Part shown: positions 11,538-21,177 of the stretch, piece by piece
Layout: each line of letters opens with the position of its first letter
Position numbering within the stretch: the stretch's first letter is position 1
Source: Dromaius novaehollandiae
Taxonomy: Eukaryota; Chordata; Aves; Casuariiformes; Dromaiidae
Length of the DNA stretch: 64,000 nt
Direction: 5' to 3'
NCBI RefSeq assembly: GCF_036370855.1
Contig: NW_026991398.1
Coordinates: forward strand, 1 to 64,000
The notes under the pieces: generated by a model
Seen by the model: the letters and a program-made list of their open reading frames with translations, nothing else
Databases searched by the model: none
Told to the model about the DNA's origin: nothing
Program-made: the position numbers and the translations under genes

Positions 11538-14500
11538 TTCCACACCAGGTCTTCCCTTGTTGATGGTAGGGAAAGCACTTAGGTCCTCTGTGACCACAGA
11601 AGTAAGTCAGACGTAAGTATGGTCAGAACAACTGCAGCAGTCCTGTCCTCTGCCAGTCAGTGTTGCTCAGGTGTAGGACTGTTTCACAGGTACCCCCAAA
11701 CAGCCCTGATCATATCCTTTATTTCACCCCCTGCTTTCCCCCCCTCCTTTTCCCCCTTTCAAGTTCTTCCCTTTTATCATCCTCATGCTCGTCCACACAA
11801 ACAGCCCACCTCTGCTTACCCTGTTCCCACTGGTCCTCATTTTGTTTGCTTTGTGCATTCATTGGGCTTTTCTGTGCATTCATCTGGCTTTTACTGTGCT
11901 TTACTGTCAGCACAGTAATTCCTACCAGTGCCAGCAGTTGCATTAAACTAATACCTCCTTTTATTATGTGTAGTGTCCTGCAGTTCCTCACGCTCTTATC
12001 CTGCTGGAGTCACCACAAGTCAGGGGAGCCATCTGCACACACACACATTAACAGCTGACACAAGAGAGCTTCAGTCTGGGGGACCTTCAGAAACTTGAGG
12101 GTTTGTCTAACTGAAGCCTCAGGAAGTTTTCCAAGGAGAAGGGGCAAGTCCTGCCTGCCTGGGGAAGGATAACTCCATGCATCAGGGCAGCATGGGCCCT
12201 TACCAGCAGAGGAGTGACCCTGAGGAGATGGGCCTGGCCATCGTGAGAAATGCCACACGAGCCAGTGGGGCACACTCATTGTGAATAAGGCCAGAGGTCC
12301 ATGGGCTGCATTAGGAAGAGCCTGGCCAGCAGACCAGGGGAGCCATTATCCCCCTGGACTCAGAACTGGTGTGGCCACAGCTGCAGTAGTGTGTCCCAGG
12401 GTGGGGCTCCCAGGAGCTTCTCTTGGTAGCGGGAACCAGCATGAGAAGGGGAAACAGCCACAAACTGCAACTTGGGAGGTTCAGGCTGGACATTAATGTG
12501 AATGAATGTCACTCAAAGAGTAGTGCTGTGCTGCCAGAGATCACCCAGAGGGAGTCTGTGATCATCCCCTGGCTCTGTGTTTCAAGGAACAGCCAGTGAG
12601 GATGGAGAGACACCAGTAAAGGGAGGGAGATCCTGGAGTGAGAGAGAGCAAGGTGGGGAAGCAGGTTTACAGTGTGCAGGGACACAGCAGCAGGCATGGG
12701 ACAGTGTAGGACAGCCTGTGGTGGAGACAGTCAAGGGCACAGGCAAGCCTGAGGGCCGCTTGTCCCCCAGGGGACCCCAAGAGGTGTCATGTCATTGTCC
12801 TGCACTCAGCATTGTTGCACCCCCACCTGCAACCCGCCCCCAGGAAGAGCCCTGGGAAACATGAGAGAAAAGGATCTGCCTTCCCAGGGGCTGTGTGTCC
12901 ATCCTTGCCCATTTTGCTTGATCAAACACATCAAGGTTGACTTGGCATTAGAAACACCTGCACATTTCCTTTGCCTGCTTGTAGTCAGTGATCACAATTC
13001 TCTGCTCAGATCAGCCCCTGGGGAGTCTTTGTTGCTCATGGCTTTCAATGGGACCCACTAACACTCAAAGAAACTTTGGGCTTTGCTTCTTTGACTTCTG
13101 GAACATTTTCTGCAATATCCTGCGAGGAGCTGCGGTTCATGGACTCAGCACCAAATCCACCATGGGGATCATTAAAATGCAAAAGCCCTGATGAACCACA
13201 TCTCTTCCTGTAATTTTCTTGTATATAAATCTTGTATGGCTAATGGAAGATGTTTCGGGAGTGTAGCTGAAAGGTGGAGACTGCAATAGTAAACAAGCAT
13301 TTCTGCTTTGAAAGGGTGGTGGTTTTTTTCGGATTATTTATTTATTTGGATTATTATTCTCCCACTTTCAGAATAAGGGACAGCAACATTCTCTAGTTGA
13401 GATCGACCCAGAGTGTCTCCTAGTGAAGTCTGGACATGTAGCCAACACCTGGGGCTGGCACCGCCAGGGTGGGTCGGGAGAGGACAGCTCCCCTCCGCCA
13501 CACTGGGGCTGGGGCTGAGGATGGGGCTGGGCACAACGTTTCCCTGGGGAGCTCCCTGAGGAGCCGCTCTGGGAGATCCTCCACCTCTGCCCTGGCAGCA
13601 GCACCAGTGCTCAAGGTGCTGGGGTGGAAGTGCTCAGAGGGTGGAAGGGGCATGGGCTGCCCAGGGGGAGCATCAAGACCTTGTCCGTGCACGAAGGGAT
13701 GGAGTGAGGAAAGCCAGAGCTTGGCTGGAGCTGCAACCAGATGCCTTGGACATGGCAACTGCTGTCATTAAATGACTCCTAAATGATGCCCCACCCACTG
13801 CCCAGCCAGTGGTATGCTCCAGGATCCGCTGGTGTCTGGTGCAGAAGAGAGGCCCTGCAAGGCTGGCCTTTTCCCCTCTGTTGGGATACGGAGACCTGCA
13901 GCAGGATGGAGCTGGCCATGGACCACCCCACAGCTGGGTGAGCAGCCAGTGCTGGAAAGGGGTGATGTGAGGGGCTGCTCTGGGACGATGGCCCTGGGGC
14001 AGCTTCCCCACTGTGTCCGTGCAACACAGGGAACTACCTGGGCTCTTGTAGTCTGCACCCACCATGTCCTGCTGCCTTTCCCAGCAGACCTGCATTTGCC
14101 TGCAAGCACATGGCTGTGTGCTCCCACACTGCCGTTCACACGCAGGAGCTGCCTGCTGGCATTTGTCCTCTCCCAGACCCTTTCCAGACCAGACCAGACC
14201 CTCTCCAGCTCTCCCCACCTCCCCTGCCCTCTCCCCAGCCCACCCAGCACAGCAGACCAGGCTGGGGTGGCCCCACAGCAGTGCCTGTGGCAGGGGGCTG
14301 CAGAGCTCTGGGCACTCACCCCACAGCCCCAGCCCCTCTGCAGGGCACAGCAGCTGCTGGGGGGCACAGAGGGGTGTCAGCCTCCCCATCAGCCCCACAC
14401 CTGGGGACCAGCAATGGCACAAGGAAATGGAGGCCAGGCACTCCATGTCTCCACTGCTCTCATGACCAGAGATCCTTAACCCTGGCTGCCTGCAGCCCCT

Positions 14501-15429
14501 CTGGGCAGCCCCTCTCCCCAGGGCAGCACAAGAGTCCTGGCCCCGGGGCTCCTCAGGCAGCTCCAGTGACAGGGCAGCCTGCCCGGAGCTGACACACACA
14601 GGAACAGGTTTTCATTTATTCCTCCCCACAAGCACACAATTGCTCCTTCACTCTTCTCTGTAGACCTCCCTGCTCCCCAGAGAGCCTCTCCCCAGGTCAG
14701 TGTGTCCGTGCTGGCCTGGCCGGCGATTCCTGCACCTCTGTCCTCTGCTCCCTGCAGGGCGCTGGGCTTGCGGTGCTGCTCTGCAGGGCAAGCAGATGTG
14801 CAGTGGTCCTGGGTGACTCCTCACTGGCCGTGCTGGTGAGGGCAGACCCAGCTGGACCAGCATCATTGCACCTGACTAGCCCCTCCCTAGGGTCTGTGGC
14901 TGTGAAAGATGCTTGGAGCAATCAGAGGACATTTCACATTGCTCAGGAGGTGTTCAGGAATGTCATTAGACCGAGCCCACTGCCTCTCCTGAGGCTGCAG
15001 AGCCCTGATTTGGTGCATTCCCTGGTTTGGCCCTTTACCTTTGGGTGACTCCACTTGGTTTTGGGAGTCTCCACTCACTGCCCATCCCAGGCACACGCTG
15101 CCCCTGGAGATGTCCTGTGCTCTCTGGGTGGCTCCATACTCCCTTCCAGAAGGATGGACATCTGTCACCAGCCCTCTAATAGGTGGGACAGTCCCCAGCA
15201 GAGACCTCTTGAGCACTCACCCTCTCCAGGGGCACTGGGCACCCACAAGTGAGGGCTCCCTCCAGCCCTCCTTCCCTCGCATATCACCCTCTGCACGCAT
15301 CCCCCTTAGCCAATGGAAATCCCAAGCACAGCAACAGGACCTTTTGGGGTGCAATTCCCTGAGCGCATTCTTGGCTCCAGCATGGGAAGAAGAGCCTTTT
15401 GTTCAGGTACAGTACTAAGTAGTACCCCT
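11538..15429. other. Non-coding 3' flank of OR copy 2
   Basis: Counterpart of 2986-6877 with the same blocks. Most of the noticed copy differences fall here (near 12430, 12438, 12535, 12863 and 14367). No gene supported. Confidence 0.65.
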
Positions 15430-15435
15430 TTTATT
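15430..15435 (-). terminator. Poly(A) signal of OR copy 2
   Basis: AATAAA on the gene strand, 209 nt after the stop, identical to copy 1. Confidence 0.6.
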
Positions 15436-15643
15436 ACAGAGATGCTACTTGGGAGGCCACCTCTGACACAGTGATAGGCAGATTTACAGAAGGCCTCTGG
15501 GTTAGACAGATGGGCTTTGCGACTTTGGAGAAGTGGGAGGAATCCAAACTTGTGCACAAATGTGACTATCACAGACAGAATGCACAATGCACAAGAGCTG
15601 CTGGAGATAAATGGGGAATTGCTTGTGAGGAGAGATGGGCAGC

Positions 15644-16579
15644 TCATTGCTGCTGAACTAGTACCAGCTGAAAGAGTTTCCTCACTGCCTCCTGGATCTC
15701 CTTGTTCCTCATGCTGTAGATGAGGGGGTTCAGTGTTGGAGGCACCACCGAGTACAGAACAGCCACCACCAGATCCACAGCTGGGGAGGAGAGGGAGGGG
15801 GGCTTCAGGTAGGCAAACATGACAGTGCTGATGAGCAAGGAGACCACGGCCAGGTGAGGGAGGCCCATGGAAAAGGCTTTGTGCCAGCCCTGCTCAGAGG
15901 GGATCCTCAGCACAGCAGTGAAGATCTGCACGTAGGACAGCACAATGAAAACAAAACACCCAAAGCCTGAACAGATACTAACCACAATAACCCCAACTTC
16001 CCTGAGGTAGGAGTCTGAGCAGGAGAGCTTGAGGATCTGGGGGACTTCACAGAAGAACTGGTCCAGGGCATTGCCTTGGCAGAGTGGTATTGAAAATGTG
16101 TTAGCAGTGTGCAGGAGAGAATAGAGAACACCACTGGCCCAGGCAGCTGCTGCCATTTTGACACAAGCTCTGCTGCCCATGAGGGTCTTGTAGTGCAGAG
16201 GTCTGCAGATGGCAATAAAGCAGTCATAGGCCATGACTGTGAGGAGAGAATACTCTGCTGACATAAAGATGACAAAGAAAAAGTCTTGGGCAGCACATCC
16301 TGAGTAGGAAATGGCCCTGGTGTCCCACAGGGAATTGGCCATGGATTTGGGGACCATGACAGAGATGGTGCCAAGGTCGAGGAGGGAGAGGTTGAGGAGG
16401 AAGAAGTACATGGGGGTGTGGAGGCGGTGGCTGAAGGCTACAGCTGTGATGATGAGGCCGTTGCCCAGGAGGGCAGCCAGGTAGATGCCCAGGAAGAGGG
16501 AGAAGTGCAAGAGCTGCAGCTCCCGTGTGTCCACAAATGGCAGGAGGAGGAACTCATTGAAGGAGCTGCTGTTCAACAT
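15644..16579 (-). CDS. Olfactory receptor, OR14-like (copy 2), altered DRY motif
   Basis: A 311-residue odorant receptor differing from copy 1 by one noticed residue: His25 here, Pro25 there (base 16506 versus 7954). His is also found in the ORs at 33548 and 52307, so His is likely ancestral and Pro new. It carries the same Cys in place of the TM3 Arg (codon at 16220-16222) and the same Gly in the TM6 K-A-F-S motif, so both changes came before the duplication. All seven membrane segments and the N-P-L-I-Y end motif are intact. The ATG at 16579 is chosen for the same splice-acceptor reason as copy 1. If the duplication is an assembly artefact, this and copy 1 are alleles of one gene. Confidence 0.93.
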   Translation of the reverse strand: MLNSSSFNEFLLLPFVDTRELQLLHFSLFLGIYLAALLGNGLIITAVAFSHRLHTPMYFFLLNLSLLDLGTISVMVPKSMANSLWDTRAISYSGCAAQDFFFVIFMSAEYSLLTVMAYDCFIAICRPLHYKTLMGSRACVKMAAAAWASGVLYSLLHTANTFSIPLCQGNALDQFFCEVPQILKLSCSDSYLREVGVIVVSICSGFGCFVFIVLSYVQIFTAVLRIPSEQGWHKAFSMGLPHLAVVSLLISTVMFAYLKPPSLSSPAVDLVVAVLYSVVPPTLNPLIYSMRNKEIQEAVRKLFQLVLVQQQ

Positions 16580-16602
16580 TTGTTCCCTCTGGCTGTGGGG
16601 GA

Positions 16603-16635
16603 CTGTCCAAGGAGGAAAAGACATTGACAAGTTAG
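16603..16635 (-). promoter_or_regulatory. Branch point and 3' splice acceptor of OR copy 2
   Basis: CTAAC, pyrimidine tract and CAG ending 23 nt before the ATG, identical to copy 1. Confidence 0.65.
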
Positions 16636-16720
16636 GAGAGACTTTTAAAGGAAAATAAATAAATAAAAATTTTCATTTCTTATTAAAAATCCCACATTGC
16701 TTCTCTCTTTTTTGGGAGGC

Positions 16721-17571
16721 TTTCAGGAGCCTCAGTAGCATTGCCCTGCAGCCAGAGACTTACTGTGTTCAGGGCTGTGAAGATTTCTCCCACAATGCAC
16801 TGTCAGCCACTCTCCCACTCCACACTGCCTTGCACTTCTCTCTGCCTTCTCTCATCTCCTGTCAGCAGCAGCAGGCAGTGCCCACAGCCCTGCTGCTCTT
16901 GGCAGAGGAGCTGCTCCTGCACACAGCTGTGTCTGGGCAGTGCTGCCAGGTTGCCATGAGCTCCCTCCATCCCAGGAGCCTGGCCCTGCTCAGGAGCAGG
17001 GTCCAGCTGAGGGCCTGAATGTCTCTGTCCCTTGTGCTCCCTCCTCCTGGGAAATGTTCCCTGATGTAAAGCAAAATAATCACCTTTGGTCCCTCCCTAA
17101 ACAATACAGAGAGACCAGCTACAGCACTGTCACTTGTTTCATCACAGGATGGTTCTCTATGAGAGGTGGAAAGTTCCCACCCTGGAAATCCGTATTTCCA
17201 TCTCTTAACTAGGCAGGACAGCTAGAAGCGGACAGGAAGGGAGCTCATTTTCCCATGGTTCAGGTGTTGATTCAGATGAGTCAGTCTGGGCATCTCATGC
17301 CACTTTAGAGGCCCCTGGGATGCAGTGGGATTCAACTAACTCCTGTGAACTCCACAAACACACAGGAGGTGGGATTCCCCTTGCCAAAACTGAAGTGAGC
17401 ACAACGGAGGGGTCTGCCTGGGAGCTCCTTGTCTAAGCTCCCATTACAATCACTGGAGATGGAGGGTGGGAGTCAGTTGCCCTCACACAAACATCTGGTG
17501 ACAGTTGAAGAGACAGAGGTGGTCCAGGCATGTGCCAGTGTCTGCTTGCTCTGGTGGAGCGACTTTGAGAC
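16721..17571. other. Diverged OR-module block
   Basis: Clearly related to 1641-2100 of copy 1 but with many substitutions, and also related to 36770-37640 and 56030-56890. It is an older module remnant fused to copy 2 at about 16720. No gene is seen. Confidence 0.7.
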
Positions 17572-18135
17572 TGTTAAAGAATATTGGACTGGGGCTGTCT
17601 AGAGGTAGCCGCTTAGCACAACTTCTATAAAACTGGCTTAGCATGAGGAGCTAAATTTGCTGCAGCCTTAGGCTGCACTCAGAGAACATGAGGAACTTTC
17701 ACTTAGTTCAGTAAAAGAGGCCCCAGAACTGGTTCAAGCTGGGAAGATAAGGGAGTTCCAAGCGGTCTGCATTCCTCTGTCTCACACTCCGAAAGGGAGG
17801 GTGTCAAGGCTTTGAAATAAGGCCTGTGCAGGGCTTCAGGAGCTTGAGAAACAAAGCCTGCTCTCACTGCTGGGGCAGTGTTAGTTGCTATGGTCTGGAA
17901 CTATCTCCTCCAGACCTGGAGAAACGACGATAGGATTCAATAGGGAATGGGAAGACCCCAGACCTGAATATTACTCTTGGTATGAACTATCACGTCAGGG
18001 GTGGAGAACTTAGATTGAAAAGTTATAATTGCCCAGGAGTTTCTCTGTTTGGGTCCCTCTCCAGAGGCACCCAGCTCGAGCTGTCATTTGCTGCTGTACC
18101 ACTTAGAGTAAATGAGTCTGTGATACTCCACGTCT
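17572..18135. mobile_element. Candidate solo LTR of an endogenous retrovirus
   Basis: A ~560 bp segment interrupts sequence otherwise shared by the modules. It starts TGTTAAAG and has a TATAAAA box near 17624. GAGAC directly precedes it (17567-17571) and directly follows it (18136-18140), which fits a 5-bp target duplication. The right edge (…CCACGTCT) does not end in the canonical CA, so the boundary may instead be CTCCA at 18130. Its style resembles avian ERVL LTRs, but I have no family match. Confidence 0.5.
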
Positions 18136-20885
18136 GAGACTCTGCTTTGGGAAACCTAGGGTCAGAGGCCATCTTTAACACTGCCCCTTGCCTGCCAGCA
18201 GTGCAGCTCATGGGAAAGGCAGAGCCTGTCTCTGTGCCCGGGGTCTTTCCATTCATGGAGTTGCAGAGGACTTTTGGTGGGATCAGACCCCCGGAGGTCT
18301 CCAGTCCAACCTCCCACGCACAGCAGGGCTGCTTAGAGCCCTACGCTCTTGTCTGTGATCTCTGAACTGCACCTGACCCTGGTTACCATCCCCAAACCTG
18401 CTCTGCTCCTCTTGTCCAAGCACTGCAGGACGGCACCTCTCGTTGGTGGGTCACTGCCCTGCCTGCCTTGCCGGCACCCTCGACTGCCAGCTCCCCTTCC
18501 CACACGCAGCAGCCCAGCTCTTGCTGCTCCCAGCACTCCAGTGCTCTGTAGCAGAGCATTGTGGTGCTCCATTGAGTGCACCTTTAAGCAGCATTAAGTG
18601 GTGCTTAGACACTCAAGGTGTGATACAGAGCAATCTGCTTTCATAACTACACATTAAAAAGCACACCCCAAGTGGCTGCTCTCACTTTTTCATCTAGCTA
18701 AGGCTCCATGTGCAGCGTCATCCGGGTAGGGGGTCCAAATCCAAAGCACTCCTTACTTCTTTAAGTGGGCTGTCAGGCAAGAGTTGCTGCTGTGTCTCTA
18801 TGGCCAATGTTTTCACTTACAACCTTCTCTGGGATCTGCTTGGGTCCCAGCTTCCCTTGCCAAGGCTTTCCTGACCATAGTCAGACACAGGTCTGAGGCA
18901 GAGATGGGGAGTTGGGTCAGCAGAATGGGGACAGGGTCAGGTCAGCACCCAAGAGGTGCAGGGCCAAGGACAGGCATATCCACAGCATAGCTCAGGCACA
19001 GCCCAAGGACAAGGGCAGCAGATCCCTGGCATGGGGGACGAGGCCCCGCAATGAAGCTGGTCACTGTCTCCCCTGCTCTTGTGCCCAGCAGATCCCCCTC
19101 CCTGTCTGCCTGCAGCCCCTCCATGCCCACCCCGCTGCCCAGCACAGCACCAGAGCCCTGGCCCTGCAGCCCCTCCGGCAGCTCCTGCTGCCCTGGGCAC
19201 AGAGCCGCCTGTCCCAAGCTGGTGCACAGAGAAACCTTCTTCTTCTTCTCATTTGCTCTCTCTGAACGCTGCCCTGCTTTTCTCCTGGGACATCCCTGCT
19301 CCCCAGAGAGCCTTTCCCCAGGTCAGTGTGTTCATGCTGGCCTGGCTGTTCCTGCACCCCTGCCCTGTGCTCCCTGCAAGGCCACGGGCTGGCGGTGCTG
19401 CTCTGCAGGGCGAGTGGGCTGTGGGGGCACGGGGTGACTCCTGACTCTGCACTAGCCATGCTGGTCAGGGCAGGAAGCAGACTCAGCCAGACATGGCTCA
19501 AAACCACTGACACTGCTGGCAGGTGTCTGTGCTCAGAGTGACCCCAGGACATTTGCAATGGCAGGAGATGTGTTTGGGTGGGCACCAGCTCCAGCCTGTG
19601 GTGTTTCACTGCAGGTGCAGGAATCACTCTCCAGTGCCCCTTCCCTGGGACTCCTGGGTCCCCACTGCCTCTTCTGCAATTGCAGAGCCCTCGTTTCCCC
19701 ATGCATACCAGGTTTCAGTGCTCTACCTTCTGGTCACTCCACCATGGACCATCCCTCATTTTGTGAGGCTCCACTCACTGCCCTCCCCCAGGTACACGCT
19801 GACCCTGGAGATCCCCTGAGCTCTCCTGGGGGTTCAGATTCCCCTCCAGAAGGATGGGCATCTCTCATCAGCGCTGTCACCCATGGGACAGCCCCGGGCA
19901 GGCAATTCAGAGACCATTCTCCATCTCCACTGGTCACTGGTCATTGAGAAATGAGCCACGAATCCAGTCCTCAGTCCCTAAGAAATCACAGTGGGACTCT
20001 GAGCTCATCCTCTGCAGCCCACGGAGAACACAGGCAGAACAGCAGGCCCGTCTGTGGTTCAATCCCTTGGGTGTATTTTTAACTCCATCTTCTGAACAGA
20101 AGCCAGACTTGAGGCACGTGTCTGAGGAGAGCCCCTTCTATTTTAAAGGCACCCATTACCTGGTCTGCCTGTACTCACAGGAATGCACGTGGCAACAAAA
20201 CCCTACTGCCACGAGGTTAGGAGAACTCTTGGACCATATACACCCACTAGAGTACAGCAGGGCAGTGTGGAAATGAGAACCACTCTGAAAAAGAAAGTCC
20301 TGCTGCTGTTGGTGGACATGTCGCCAGGAAAGCTGCAGCCCTCACACAAAGGCTGCAGCAAGGAAATGCCTGCTTTGGCAGTGGGAGGATGGTCCTAAGG
20401 AGCAGAGCGCCTGTCCCCACAGGCTGCATTGAGATCTTCCTCCCCTCCACTCCCACTCCTCTGTGAGCACTGGAGCACTGTAGAGGAAAGGGACAAGCCC
20501 ACGGGGACAGCCAGCTGCCACCCTTGCTGAAGAGGGTGGTGAGATCACAGCCTGGCTGTGGCTACGGAAACAGAGCTTGCCTAATGGTCATGGGAGCCAT
20601 GGTGTCGCCCCGTCTTTACTTGTCTGAGCCTCTGTGTGCCCCCCTTAGCTCCCTTGGTGTCAGCGCTGAAAGACACACTGCAAACAGAAATGCTTCTCCT
20701 TGCACTGAGGGCATGCGAGGGAGCTCAGACTAGCGGGCTCTGAGGTTCCCCCACCTCTGCTGATGAAGGGGGAAGCCTGGCTTCCTGCTCCAACACGGTC
20801 TCTGGGTCAGATTCAAACGAGAGACTCCTGAGGACAAGGAGCATGAATCAGAACATTTTATTCCTTTACAAGAATGTAACAGAAA
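18136..20885. other. OR 3'-flank sequence without an OR gene
   Basis: About 19240-20120 matches the GC-rich 3' flank found beside every OR here (for example 6060-6860). Similarity stops where the poly(A) signal and OR should follow, and the provirus begins at 20886. I read this as a module whose OR was deleted. The last ~750 bp (20130-20885) match nothing else in the window. No coding region is supported. Confidence 0.6.
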
Positions 20886-21115
20886 TGTAGGGAATGGCGA
20901 TCGGATGATCTCGCGATGGCATGGAAAGAGGAAGGAAGAGGAAGGATATGACGTAGAGATAGCAGTATGCTTGTAGGTATATAAGCGAATACATGCGTAC
21001 AATAAACGCCATTTGTAGCATCCTCATATTGGTGTCAGTGCTCATTGGCCCGGAGGCTGGGGGAGCCTCCGTGCCGTCTCAGGCGAACGGGAGATTGTCG
21101 CATCAGAAGGCGACA
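20886..21115 (+). repeat. 5' LTR
   Basis: A 230-bp LTR from TGTAGGG to GCGACA (TG…CA ends). The TATA box (TATATAA) is at 20978-20984 and the poly(A) signal AATAAA at 21001-21006, only ~20 bp apart, so R is short. Relative to the 3' LTR it has 10 extra bp in a GGAAGA-rich stretch. Confidence 0.92.
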
Positions 21116-21117
21116 AG

Positions 21118-21135
21118 TGGTGACCCCGACGTGAT
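21118..21135 (+). other. Primer-binding site, tRNA-Trp type
   Basis: TGGTGACCCCGACGTGAT lies 2 nt after the 5' LTR. This is the tRNA-Trp primer site known from avian leukosis-type alpharetroviruses, intact over 18 nt. Confidence 0.92.
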
Positions 21136-21177
21136 AGCTGAGACGGCGGACCGCATGCGGTCGAGAGGATCCGGATC

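Larger units (their letters stand above)
8554..16720. repeat. Tandem segmental duplication, copy 2
   Basis: This is the second copy of the 8.55 kb unit, offset 8553 at its start and 8552 after the T-run. Identity with copy 1 breaks abruptly at about 16720, just upstream of the OR gene. Copy 1 continues with a GCCCTTTGCCC stretch (8168 onwards). Copy 2 instead joins sequence resembling position 1641 onwards, so about 2 kb of the module is missing at this junction. Confidence 0.95.
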
